From: Candidatus Bathyarchaeota archaeon
GTDB taxonomy: Archaea > Thermoproteota > Bathyarchaeia > Bathyarchaeales > Bathycorpusculaceae
Length of the DNA stretch: 64,000 bases
Assembly: GCA_013388895.1 (NCBI GenBank)
Contig: JACAEK010000024.1
Location: 110,977 to 174,976 of the forward strand
Reading direction: 5' to 3'
The translations under genes and the position numbers were made by a program. The notes under the pieces are model-generated. The model was not told the DNA's origin, ran no database searches, and was given only the letters and a program-made list of their open reading frames with translations. Positions 55,242-63,674 of this stretch are shown here, in pieces. Every line of letters begins with the position of its first letter. The stretch's first letter is position 1.

Positions 55242-55264
55242 ATAAAACTTTACCCCAAAAACCC
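55242..55264 (-). repeat. GGGTAAAGTTTTA repeat, copy 2 (inverted)
   Basis: The plus strand reads ATAAAACTTTACCCCAAAAA, the reverse complement of the core in copies 1 and 3. Confidence 0.6.
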
Positions 55265-55318
55265 AAAATCCAGAAAAATAGCAGTGACGAAAACTGGATT
55301 GATTTCCAACTCTTTGAA

Positions 55319-55540
55319 TCACTTTGCAGTTTCTTTTTTTCCGGATGCCTCGTTTGAAGGCAAAAAATAGCTGATTATGACGATAACTACTCCCAGAGCC
55401 AGCATAGGCACTCCCCAAACCAGATAAGGATACTCTGCCAATACGCCTCTTCCCTGTCCAAAGAAAAATGCTAGGACACTGACCAAAACTATAATAGCTC
55501 CGTAAAGTCTTAAGCGACGCTTCTCTTTCTCAGTTACCAT
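55319..55540 (-). CDS. Hypothetical two-helix membrane protein
   Basis: 73 residues: charged N-terminus (VTEKEKRRLRLYG), two hydrophobic helices around 13-30 and 38-60, and a polar tail. Not recognised. It lies inside the tRNA-bounded segment. Confidence 0.55.
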   Translation of the reverse strand: MVTEKEKRRLRLYGAIIVLVSVLAFFFGQGRGVLAEYPYLVWGVPMLALGVVIVIISYFLPSNEASGKKETAK

Positions 55541-56053
55541 ATGCTAGAGAACATCGCCACTTCAATTTATGGATTATGCCAGCTTTTTTATAGAAACCCT
55601 ATCTCAAATTCTAATTCTCTTTCCGTCGTCGTCACATACATTTTTTTATGATTTCTATTCCAAACCTCTTTAGAGTCCCGTCCGAAATCTTCTTCAGTAA
55701 CTACTATTCGACAGACTATTACGCATATAGGATATTGTATGTCAGAAGAGGCGGGCGCAATTATCATTGCAATTGGTGGCCACTCACCTTTTTTCTTTCA
55801 ACGTTTTGTTGTTGTTGGGGTAAAGTTTTAATCAATCCAACCCAAACTCTTAACCGCTCTTATTCTCTCTTGTTCACACACTCTCAGCGCGACTTTTGTA
55901 GAAGCAATTCGGGTAACTGATGTGTTCTAGCCTTTAAAGAGATTAATAAATACGGAGCAAGATTGGAAAGGTGGCATAGTTGCGGAAGAAACATGGCTAA
56001 AGCTAAAGTAGCTTAAGAAAAACATTGCTTGGCTGCTGTAAGGTGGGAAAAAC
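55541..56053. other. Non-coding stretch, one repeat
   Basis: Only the third TAAAGTTTTA repeat is notable. Open frames on the plus strand here have no start context or recognisable content. Confidence 0.5.
55811..55843 (+). repeat. GGGTAAAGTTTTA repeat, copy 3
   Basis: GTTGGGGTAAAGTTTTAATC, then AATCCAAC; same core and inverted GTTGG/CCAAC ends as copy 1. Confidence 0.6.
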
Positions 56054-56830
56054 ATGGAGGACTTATCCGGTCAAATAGAGGAACATATGCACTCTTTTCA
56101 TCATTTAGCAGGCGAAGTAAAGGACGTTGGCAGTGCCTTGCTCTTTTCCAATCGAAGTCTTCCTTCACCAACTTACAACCATGCCACCAGAGTCAGAGTA
56201 GCAGAATCTGAAGCAAACAAGTTGATTGCGGACGTTATCCGATACTATCAGTCTATGAGCTTTAAGGCTTGTTTTATGCTTTATCCGACAACGCATCCCG
56301 CAGCTTTTGCTGATTCTCTCCTGAATGCAGAGTTTGAGTTGATTGACGAAGAGAACGCCATGATTTTCAAGGGAAAAACGGTGAATGCCAGACTGAGCTC
56401 TGATGTGCATGTCACCGAAATTGATGGAAGACAGCTTGACGTGTGGACAAAAGTCTTAATGAGAGGTTACAGTTTGCCTGAAAACTTTCAGGGCATCGTT
56501 CAGGAAATGTTCACCAAAGTGAGCCGTCACAACGGTTCCAGATTCTATCAGGCATACTTCCAGGAAAAACCTGTAGGAAGCTGCCTGCTCTACGCGTTCA
56601 ATGATGTGGCAACCATTTACACGGTCGCAACAGTTCCAGAACACTCAAAGAAAGGAGTTGCCACAGCTCTCATAAATAGAGTAATAGTTGATTCCTCAAA
56701 AGCCGGTTGCAGTATGCTGTATCTTCTCGCTGGAAAAGGAAGCGACGCTGAAAGACTGTACGGAAAACTAGGTTTTAAAGGAGTTTTCAGCAGAAAGCTG
56801 TATGAGCTTCACCCAAAGAAGCAGGAATAG
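56054..56830 (+). CDS. GNAT-family acetyltransferase
   Basis: 258 residues. The C-terminal half is a GNAT domain with the acetyl-CoA loop region VATVPEHSKKGVATALINR and YGKLGFKGVFSRKLYEL. The N-terminal half is a diverged GNAT-like or linker domain. Substrate unknown. AAGGTGGG precedes the ATG. Confidence 0.82.
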   Translation: MEDLSGQIEEHMHSFHHLAGEVKDVGSALLFSNRSLPSPTYNHATRVRVAESEANKLIADVIRYYQSMSFKACFMLYPTTHPAAFADSLLNAEFELIDEENAMIFKGKTVNARLSSDVHVTEIDGRQLDVWTKVLMRGYSLPENFQGIVQEMFTKVSRHNGSRFYQAYFQEKPVGSCLLYAFNDVATIYTVATVPEHSKKGVATALINRVIVDSSKAGCSMLYLLAGKGSDAERLYGKLGFKGVFSRKLYELHPKKQE

Positions 56831-56863
56831 AGAAAACTTGTCAGGACTGACGATTTTTCATGG

Positions 56864-56899
56864 TTTGAGGGCAAAGTTTTATCCCAAACTCAAAGGCAC
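56864..56899 (+). repeat. GGGTAAAGTTTTA repeat, copy 4 (diverged)
   Basis: TTTGAGGGCAAAGTTTTATC, then CCAAACTCAAA. Core differs by one base (GCAAAG); the inverted ends are TTTGAG/CTCAAA instead of GTTGG/CCAAC. Confidence 0.5.
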
Positions 56900-57106
56900 G
56901 TTTTTTATGCACACGTAGCATAAGCGTTCTGGAATTCTAACGCGCCATAACATGAGCACTAGAAAGTGTCGAGCTCTCGGGTGACTAGCTGAAATGCGAG
57001 TAAACATAGTCATTTCAATTGCAAATCAAGTATTTCTTACTCGCTATTTGATAGTATACGGAAAAAGTTTGAACCGAGTTTGAAGCGCATGCCATCGTTC
57101 ATAATG

Positions 57107-57120
57107 TTTTTACTAGTAAA
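57107..57120. repeat. Second TTTACTAGTAAA palindrome
   Basis: TTTTTACTAGTAAA, matching the palindrome at 55003 over 14 bases, about 90 bases from the tRNA 3' end. Confidence 0.6.
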
Positions 57121-57210
57121 CGCGTGCTCCAATTTTGACCATGCTTCCAAAATGACCTATACCAGGATTTTTTGGTTAAAATAAGCTCAGAATGAGCCCA
57201 GAATTGTGAA

Positions 57211-57339
57211 TGCTCCGGCCGGGATTCGAACCCGGGTCCACGGCTTTCTTCCGCCTAAGCGGTTGCGTCGAGAGGCCGTTATACATAGTCCCTTAATAAG
57301 ATTCTTTAGCAAGGTTTGACCGGACTATACTACCGGAGC
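57211..57339 (-). tRNA. tRNA-Glu (CTC), apparently with two introns
   Basis: Acceptor GCTCCGG pairs with CCGGAGC plus discriminator A; T arm CCGGG-TTCGAAT-CCCGG is perfect. Anticodon stem ACGGC/GCCGT encloses 30 bases that reduce to CTCTCGA if a 23-base intron is removed near position 37/38, giving anticodon CTC. The D arm is closed as GTAT/GTAT only if another 31 bases (about 57285-57315) are removed. The remaining 75 bases form a normal tRNA-Glu. Boundaries may shift by a few bases. Confidence 0.85.
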
Positions 57340-57427
57340 TTTTCAAGAATGAGATAGTGTTTCAGGTTTAAATTTTTGATGCTTCAAAAGAGAGATTAGA
57401 GTGTAGAAAAAAGTTTTGGAATGGAGT

Positions 57428-59080
57428 TTAGTATTCTTCGCCTTCTGGGCCTTCGCCGCCTGGTGGTCTTGGTGGGCCTTCTTTTGGTTTTGTGGCTGCT
57501 ATTATGTCGTCTATGCGAAGTATCATTGAAGCGGATTCTGCGGCTGATTTAACCGCTTGCTCTTTAACTACTAGTGGTTCGACTACGCCGTTTTCTTGCA
57601 TGTTTTCGATTTTTCCATTGAAAACGTTGACGCCCATGTATGCTCCGTCTTTCTTTTCGTGACTTGCCCTTAATTCTACGATTATGTCTATAGGCTCCAG
57701 TCCAGCATTTTCGGCCAATGCCTTAGGTATGACTTCAATAGCGTCGGCAAAAGCCTCAACAGCGAGCTGTTCTCTTCCACCAACTTTTGTGGCGTAGCCA
57801 CGAAGTTCTTTAGCTATCTCCACTTCTACTGCACCGCCGCCAGCAACAATCTTGTTGTTTTCTATGACATCTGATACGACTGATAATGCGTCGGTCATGG
57901 CTCTTTCTGCTTCGTCAACCATTCTTTCAAGCCCAGCACGTATGAGAACAGCCACAGAGCGAGGGTCTTTACATTGCTCAACGAAAATCATTTTGTCCTC
58001 ACCGATCTTTCGTTCTTCAACAAGACCTGCTTCACCCAAATCTTTGGATGTTAAATCGTCTAAGTCTGTGATCATTCTTCCGCTTGTTGCTTTTGCGAGT
58101 TTTTCCATGTCTGATTGTTTAACTCGTCTGGCTACCATTATTCCCTCTTTCGCCAAGAAGTGCTGCGCCATGTCATCTATGCCTTTCTGGCAGAAAACAA
58201 CATTCGCACCTGACGCTTTGATTTTGTCCACCATTCCTTTCAGCATTTTAGTTTCTTGGTCCAAGAAAGCCTTCATTTGAAGCGGGTCGCGAATTCGTAT
58301 TTCTGCGCTTATTTCTGTCTTTTCGATTTCTAGCGCGCAGTCTAACAATGCAACTGTTGCGTTTTCTATTTTTTTAGGCATTCCAGTGTGAACGACTTCT
58401 TTGTCAATTATTAAGCCTCTAACCATTTGTGATTCGTAGAGGCTTTTTCCAGTTTTCTTTATTAGTTGGATGTTGTCTATGTCTGCCATCATTTTGTCTC
58501 CGCGTTTTTCGGCGATTTGTTTCACGGCGTCTATGGCTATCTCCGCCAAGTGCTCTTTTGCTGGTCCTACTGTTTTGCTTGCCATTGATGTTATTGCGAC
58601 TTTTTTGAGTGTTTCTCGGTCTTCAATGTCTACGGGTATTCCAATTCTATAGACGGTTTCAATTGCTTTTTGGGCTGCTTTGCGGTAGCCGCTTACAAGC
58701 ACTGTTGGATGAATGTTCTGGTCTAAGAGGTCTTCTGCCTTCTTCAAAAGTTCGCCAGCTAAGACCACTGATGTTGTTGTTCCGTCGCCTACCATATCGT
58801 CTTGGGTTTTGGCGATTTCCACCATCATTTTTGCCGCTGGATGCTCAACTTCTATCTCGTCAAGAATTGCCGCTCCATCGTTGGTTATTGTTATGTCTCC
58901 GAGGCTGTCAATGAGCATTTTGTCCATTCCGCGGGGTCCAAGAGTAGTCTTCAATACTTCGCCGACTATGCGAGCCGCCATAATATTGTTTCTTTGAGCC
59001 TCTTTTCCTCTACTTCTAGACGTGCCTTCTTTGAGGATTAGGACTGGTTGTCCCGAAGCTGTAGTTGTTAAGTATGCCAT
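57428..59080 (-). CDS. thsA: Thermosome (group II chaperonin) subunit
   Basis: 550 residues. [35 protein letters not shown] (the ATPase Asp) and [14 protein letters not shown] are chaperonin landmarks. The C-terminus ends in a Pro/Gly/Glu-rich tail without the GGM repeats. GGAGGG lies before the ATG. It folds cytoplasmic proteins as a double ring. Confidence 0.97.
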   Translation of the reverse strand: MAYLTTTASGQPVLILKEGTSRSRGKEAQRNNIMAARIVGEVLKTTLGPRGMDKMLIDSLGDITITNDGAAILDEIEVEHPAAKMMVEIAKTQDDMVGDGTTTSVVLAGELLKKAEDLLDQNIHPTVLVSGYRKAAQKAIETVYRIGIPVDIEDRETLKKVAITSMASKTVGPAKEHLAEIAIDAVKQIAEKRGDKMMADIDNIQLIKKTGKSLYESQMVRGLIIDKEVVHTGMPKKIENATVALLDCALEIEKTEISAEIRIRDPLQMKAFLDQETKMLKGMVDKIKASGANVVFCQKGIDDMAQHFLAKEGIMVARRVKQSDMEKLAKATSGRMITDLDDLTSKDLGEAGLVEERKIGEDKMIFVEQCKDPRSVAVLIRAGLERMVDEAERAMTDALSVVSDVIENNKIVAGGGAVEVEIAKELRGYATKVGGREQLAVEAFADAIEVIPKALAENAGLEPIDIIVELRASHEKKDGAYMGVNVFNGKIENMQENGVVEPLVVKEQAVKSAAESASMILRIDDIIAATKPKEGPPRPPGGEGPEGEEY

Positions 59081-59137
59081 TCAAACCCTCCGTTCAAGGT
59101 TAAAACGTTATTTTTTGCTAATTGGAATAAGCAAAAT

Positions 59138-59156
59138 GCACGGAAATATAAACTTT
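59138..59156 (-). promoter_or_regulatory. Thermosome promoter
   Basis: Read on the minus strand, AAAAGTTTATATTTCC at about 59141-59156 is a TATA-like box about 65 bases before the thermosome ATG. Confidence 0.4.
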
Positions 59157-59236
59157 TACCTCTACACAATTAAATTGCATATTCTATTGGTAACAGTTTA
59201 AATTTCAGCTTACAATTTTGATATTGAGGATGTGCC

Positions 59237-59530
59237 TTGCAAGTTTCGGTGCGTTTCTTCACAAGTCTAAGAGAGATAACTGGTAAACGAGAGGAAACGT
59301 TGAAGTTTCGAAACGACGAAAAAATTACGGTTGATACGGTTCTTGGAAAGTTGGCGAAAAAATATGGAAAAAGCTTCACGAACTATGTCTATGACAGCAG
59401 GAGTAGGGAGGTTAGAGGTTTTCTGCAATTTCTTGTTAATGGTAGAAGTGCATCAACGCTTGACGGATTAAATACGCAACTTGTTGACGGCGATGTTTTA
59501 GCTATAATTCCGCCAGTTGGCGGCGGCTAA
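59237..59530 (+). CDS. MoaD/ThiS-like ubiquitin-fold protein (SAMP type)
   Basis: 97 residues: beta-grasp start VSVRFFTSLREITGK, middle FLQFLVNGRSAS, and C-terminal PPVGGG with the Gly-Gly end needed for adenylation. May carry sulfur for molybdopterin or tRNA, or tag proteins. TTG start. The next gene begins 3 bases later. Confidence 0.88.
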   Translation: MQVSVRFFTSLREITGKREETLKFRNDEKITVDTVLGKLAKKYGKSFTNYVYDSRSREVRGFLQFLVNGRSASTLDGLNTQLVDGDVLAIIPPVGGG

Positions 59531-59533
59531 GAA

Positions 59534-60628
59534 ATGGGAAAAGGCTTAATTTGTGGTGAAGAAGCCGTTACAATGCCAGATAGTTTAGGCGTTTGTTTGA
59601 AGTGTATAAGAGGGAAAATGAGAAGCTCGAAATGCGAGGCAGATGTCAACATGTTAAAAGATGAAATTTTGTACCTTTCTAAAGCAGATATTGAAAGATT
59701 AGACATCTCCATGGAAGAAATCATCAGCGTGGTTGAACAGGCTTTTCGTGAGAAAGCGAAAGGAGAGGTAGAGGTGCCGCCGAAACCTGGGATTCATCCG
59801 CAGAAAGACGCGTTTATTCATGCAATGCCAGCTTATTTGCCTAATATGAAAGCGGCTGGAGTTAAATGGGTCAGTGGATTTCCCAAGAATCCAGAACGTG
59901 GTTTGCCTTATATTTCTGGTTTGCTAGTTTTGAATGATGTTGAAACGGGTTTTCCTCTGTGTGTTATGGATTGTACTTGGATAACAGCGAAGAGAACAGG
60001 AGCTGCAACGGCTGTCGCAGCTAAGTATCTAGCCAAAGAAGACTCAAAAACATTTGGCGTTCTAGGTTGTGGTGTTCAGGGTAGAAGTAATCTTGAGGCG
60101 TTGCTGGTTGTGTGTAAAGAGCTGGAAGAAGTGAGGGCTTATGATGTTAGCGCTGAAAACTTGCAGAAATATGTGGAAGAAATGACGGCTAAGCATGAGT
60201 TGAGAATTGTTCCGGTGGATTCGCCGAGGAAAGCAGTTGAGAATTGCGACGTAGTTGTTACTGCTGGCCCGATATTAAGGCAGCTCAGCCCAGTTATTGA
60301 GGCTCCATGGTTCAAACATGGCGGCTTCGCGTGCCCACTAGATTTTGATTCTTATTGGAAGCCTAAGGCTATGCGTTCTATGGACAAGTTTTGCACTGAC
60401 GACCGTGAACAGCTGAAATATTATAGGCAACAGGGATATTTTCAAGATATACCACGAGTATATGCAGAGTTAAGCGAAGTTGTAAGCGGCGAGAAATTTG
60501 GACGAGAAAATCCAGAAGAACGCATCATGGCGATGCATTTGGGCTTAGCCATAGAAGACATGGCAACCGCTGTACTCGTTTACAAAAAAGCGAAAGAAAA
60601 GAACGTCGGCATAAAGCTTCCCTTATGA
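59534..60628 (+). CDS. Ornithine cyclodeaminase/mu-crystallin family enzyme with Cys-rich N-terminal leader
   Basis: 364 residues. From about residue 40 it is a normal family member (ILYLSKADIERLDIS, KWVSGFPKN, NAD fingerprint FGVLGCGVQGRSNLEALL). The first 39 residues are extra: LICGEEAVTMPDSLGVCLKC-type zinc-binding spacing, reminiscent of the leader of archaeal radical SAM activating enzymes. Family enzymes include ornithine cyclodeaminase, alanine dehydrogenase and ketimine reductases. The substrate here is open. An internal ATG at about 59651 could give the unextended form. Confidence 0.85.
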   Translation: MGKGLICGEEAVTMPDSLGVCLKCIRGKMRSSKCEADVNMLKDEILYLSKADIERLDISMEEIISVVEQAFREKAKGEVEVPPKPGIHPQKDAFIHAMPAYLPNMKAAGVKWVSGFPKNPERGLPYISGLLVLNDVETGFPLCVMDCTWITAKRTGAATAVAAKYLAKEDSKTFGVLGCGVQGRSNLEALLVVCKELEEVRAYDVSAENLQKYVEEMTAKHELRIVPVDSPRKAVENCDVVVTAGPILRQLSPVIEAPWFKHGGFACPLDFDSYWKPKAMRSMDKFCTDDREQLKYYRQQGYFQDIPRVYAELSEVVSGEKFGRENPEERIMAMHLGLAIEDMATAVLVYKKAKEKNVGIKLPL

Positions 60629-60681
60629 GACACCTAAAATTTAAACTATTTATAAAGGGAGTTAGAAGAGGCTGAAGAGGG

Positions 60682-62463
60682 CTACGTACCCCAGAACGAT
60701 ATTTTCTTTCTCATTACATTTACGAATTCCTTTAATGCCTCTTGCTCTTCGGCTGTTAATCTGCCCATGAAATCTGCCTGAAACACTTTTGCATCTGGTT
60801 CAGGCACCTTGACGTATAACACGTCTTTTTCGAATACGTGCCTTCCGACTATTGGTTTATCCATCGAAACCGCCACTTGCATGCCTTGCTGTGCCTCTGA
60901 CAAGGCTTTGCCTTTCTCTTGGATTTGCTGTATTTCGCCCACTTCCTCACCGTCTTCCGCTCTTATGAGAAAGGTTTTTGGCTTTATTTTTCCAGCCAAG
61001 ATTTCCACGCCGAATATTGCTGGTTTTGCATGTCGAAAAACGTAGCCTTCCAATATGCGGATTTTCGCAGGTTTAGCCAGATTGCCAAATTGCTGCTCAA
61101 ACTTCGCTTCTCGATGAGATTTAAGCCAAGACAGATAATTGTCTATTAGATGGTAAATGATTTTTTCCTTAAAAATTTGAACACTCTTAACTGTGGCTTC
61201 TTCTTCCGCATCTGGCAAAACTTTGACGCTAAAAGCCAAAATAGCACCGTATAGAGGCTCATGTTCCTTCACAACAGCAGCTTCAGTAACGTCTCGTTTG
61301 GAAACATCGCCAACATCTGCAAGGCGAATAGGCACGCCACTATTTTTCAGATTCTCGGCTATAGCCTCCAAAGAGCCCAGCGTGTCAGCCTTCAGGATGA
61401 TGCCTTCTACATCCGTTGCAATCCTAATCTTCTGAATCTCTTCAGAAACAAGCCGCACATACTTCTCTGATTCCTCATCTTTAGCAACAGCATACAAAGG
61501 CGCACCAGCTAAAGCACCTTCCAAGCCAGGCGCAGCAATTTTCACTCCAGCCGCAGCAGAAACAGAATCCACAGAGGAGAACTTATCTCTTGGGTCTCGA
61601 ATCTCGTCTAAGGGTTTGGGAACCAAAATCGCCCTTACACGCGTAACTATTGGCGCTTCTTTTCCACCCACAACTATCTGGTCATCTTTTTGCAGGACGC
61701 CATCATAAATTATGGTGTTCAACGTTAATCCTAAGCCCGGTTCTTCCTTAACCTCTAAAACTGTGCCCTTTGCAGGTCCCCTTGTCGTTTGCAACCGTTT
61801 CTTCAGATGCTGCTGTGTTAAACCTACAAGAACCATTATAAGCTCAGTTACGCCTTCACCAGTCTTGGCACTGGTAGGCACTATAGCCACTGTTTTTGTA
61901 AAGTCTTTTATGTGGTCGAAGCGGTCAACTTTGAACCCTAAACGAGAAAAAACGCCTATAATGTCGTAAAGTTTTGTATCCAAATCTTCACGCACATAGG
62001 GGTCTTGCATCTGGTAGGCTTTCAGAAAAGGCGTGTCCTCAAGAGATTTCCAGCCAGGTACACGGTCGATTTTGTTAGCAGCCACAAGAAAAGGCGTCTT
62101 GCGAGCTTTCAAAATTTCTATGCACTCGTAGGTTTGGGCTTCAAAACTTCGCAAGATGTCAATGACGAGGATGGCTATGTCTGCGGTGCTTCCGCCTCTC
62201 TTGCGCAAGTTTGTGAACGCTTCATGTCCGGGCGTATCAATAACAAGCAATCCTGGAATTTCTATTTCGCTTTTAACCATTGAAAGCAGAGGACCAACCA
62301 ACTGTTTTAGCGTGTCAACCGGAAAGAAACTTGCGCCAATGTGCTGAGTTATCCCTCCAACCTCTCGGGCTTGAACACTTGTCTTGCGGATTTTGTCCAA
62401 CAGCAAAGTCTTACCAGTATCGACGTGACCAAGAACGCAAACAATTGGCTGGCGAGTAGGCAT
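60682..62463 (-). CDS. infB: Translation initiation factor aIF5B
   Basis: About 593 residues. GTPase motifs GHVDTGKT near the start, DTPGHEAF and ANKIDRVPGW; domains II-IV follow, ending with the factor's helical C-terminus (LTAEEQEALKEF). Joins ribosomal subunits and Met-tRNAi. ATG at 62463 with GGAG 9 bases upstream is preferred over 62493. No intein. Confidence 0.95.
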   Translation of the reverse strand: MPTRQPIVCVLGHVDTGKTLLLDKIRKTSVQAREVGGITQHIGASFFPVDTLKQLVGPLLSMVKSEIEIPGLLVIDTPGHEAFTNLRKRGGSTADIAILVIDILRSFEAQTYECIEILKARKTPFLVAANKIDRVPGWKSLEDTPFLKAYQMQDPYVREDLDTKLYDIIGVFSRLGFKVDRFDHIKDFTKTVAIVPTSAKTGEGVTELIMVLVGLTQQHLKKRLQTTRGPAKGTVLEVKEEPGLGLTLNTIIYDGVLQKDDQIVVGGKEAPIVTRVRAILVPKPLDEIRDPRDKFSSVDSVSAAAGVKIAAPGLEGALAGAPLYAVAKDEESEKYVRLVSEEIQKIRIATDVEGIILKADTLGSLEAIAENLKNSGVPIRLADVGDVSKRDVTEAAVVKEHEPLYGAILAFSVKVLPDAEEEATVKSVQIFKEKIIYHLIDNYLSWLKSHREAKFEQQFGNLAKPAKIRILEGYVFRHAKPAIFGVEILAGKIKPKTFLIRAEDGEEVGEIQQIQEKGKALSEAQQGMQVAVSMDKPIVGRHVFEKDVLYVKVPEPDAKVFQADFMGRLTAEEQEALKEFVNVMRKKISFWGT

Positions 62464-62617
62464 TTTGATTATCTCCGTAAATAGATAAGCCAATTATTCC
62501 ATAATTTTGTTTGAAGCTAATAAACTATTACTTAATAAAGATTGAACAAGTCTGATGCATATGGCCATCGCAAAAGATAATTGCACACATGATAAAATAG
62601 CAGGTAAGGGCGAGAAC

Positions 62618-62935
62618 ATGCGGTATTGTTGGAAATGTGGAACCCAATTAAAGGACGAGGATAGATTCTGTTCTGTATGCGGAGCCAAAGTCACCAAAAT
62701 AGTTACAGAAGAGTTCACAGTTTCAGCCGACGACTTCATTGAAAAGGTTAAGCAGTTGCTTCATGAAGGCAATGTGACTAGAATAATTGTTAAAGACGAA
62801 AAAGGAAAGGTTTTGCTTGAAATACCAGCAACTGTGGGAGTTATTGGCGCTGTTCTTGCTCCTTGGCTAGCTGCTTTAGGCGTAATAGCTGCTCTAGCTA
62901 CAAATTGTAAGATAGTCGTTGAGAGAAGAGAATGA
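62618..62935 (+). CDS. Zinc-ribbon protein with DUF4342-like domain
   Basis: About 105 residues from the ATG at 62618 (AAGGGCGAG upstream). Zinc ribbon CWKCG and CSVCG at the N-terminus, then VSADDFIEKVKQLLHEGNV with IVKDEKGKVLLEIPATVGV and a hydrophobic segment (about 75-98), the DUF4342 pattern. Function unknown. Confidence 0.82.
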   Translation: MRYCWKCGTQLKDEDRFCSVCGAKVTKIVTEEFTVSADDFIEKVKQLLHEGNVTRIIVKDEKGKVLLEIPATVGVIGAVLAPWLAALGVIAALATNCKIVVERRE

Positions 62936-63672
62936 CCGTGGAATTAGTCAAACAATGGATAAAAAAGGAAATTCTTCGAAGAGGATTTGATGGAACGTGT
63001 GGAGTAGCAAGCTTCTCTGACGTTTACAACAGTCTAATGCCAATACAGCAGAAGGAATTAGAGAAAGTCTGTGGCGACAATTTCAAAAAGTTCATAGATT
63101 ATGGCTCGATCATTTCGATAGCCGTTTTCCACACTGAAAACGCCATAAAAACGATAAATGTACGTAGAGACGGCGAAGTTGACTATGAGAAATGGAACAT
63201 CTATACTGATGAATACAACCGTATAAACAATGTTCTGAACGAGGTTTGTACTAAACTAGCTTCTGTGCTTGAGGGTATTCCACTAAGAGCCACATCAGAA
63301 TTAGGAAGCCAAGTACAGTCAGTAGAGGAATATTACCCAGCTGCCAAGATATCACATAGAGAAGTTGCCGAACATGCTGGAATAGGCGCCCGTGGAAAAA
63401 ACGAGTTAATTGTGACGAAGCAGAATGGTTGTGCTGTGAGATTCAACTCTTTCATCACGCCTAAAGCGTTAGAAAAGGGCGAAAGGACAGAAGACTTATG
63501 CGGAGATTGTAGAGCATGCTTGGACAGTTGCCGTATTCTGCAGAGGAAAAGAGAATTGAAAGACTATAGGCAACAATGCTTGGATAGAATAAAAGGGCTT
63601 GAGCTGCGATACTCTGTTTGCGGCATCTGTCTTAGAGCCTGTTACGAAAATGGAGACTGGAGAAAACATTAG
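62932..63672 (+). CDS. QueG-like Fe-S protein (epoxyqueuosine reductase family relative)
   Basis: 246 residues. The middle HREVAEHAGIGARGKNELIV matches the QueG cobalamin-domain signature, and the end holds Cys clusters CGDCRACLDSC and CGICLRAC. It lacks the C-terminal repeats of QueG and the usual CPT after the first cluster, so the substrate may differ from epoxyqueuosine. ATGA overlap with the zinc-ribbon gene. Confidence 0.8.
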   Translation: MTVELVKQWIKKEILRRGFDGTCGVASFSDVYNSLMPIQQKELEKVCGDNFKKFIDYGSIISIAVFHTENAIKTINVRRDGEVDYEKWNIYTDEYNRINNVLNEVCTKLASVLEGIPLRATSELGSQVQSVEEYYPAAKISHREVAEHAGIGARGKNELIVTKQNGCAVRFNSFITPKALEKGERTEDLCGDCRACLDSCRILQRKRELKDYRQQCLDRIKGLELRYSVCGICLRACYENGDWRKH

Positions 63673-63674
63673 CC

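Larger units (their letters stand above)
54755..55318. other. Non-coding stretch with hairpin, att-like repeat and palindrome
   Basis: No protein gene seen. It contains a hairpin just after the protease gene, the 22-base copy of the tRNA-Glu end (54972-54993), the palindrome at 55003 and two copies of a TAAAGTTTTA repeat. A GT/CA-rich run at about 55205-55237 could fold back on itself. Confidence 0.5.
54972..57225. mobile_element. Putative remnant of an element integrated at the tRNA-Glu 3' end
   Basis: A 22-base direct repeat bounds this 2.2-kb segment: one copy is the natural tRNA-Glu 3' end plus flank (57204-57225), the other is isolated at 54972-54993. The tRNA 3' end faces the segment, as in archaeal integrative elements. 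Inside are a two-helix protein, a GNAT enzyme, four copies of a TAAAGTTTTA repeat and two TTACTAGTAA palindromes. No integrase is seen, so the element is at best decayed or mobilised in trans. Confidence 0.35.

Noticed and set aside
55648..55920. Plus-strand open frame in the tRNA-bounded segment
   Set aside because: It runs through a repeat copy and has no family match or start signal.
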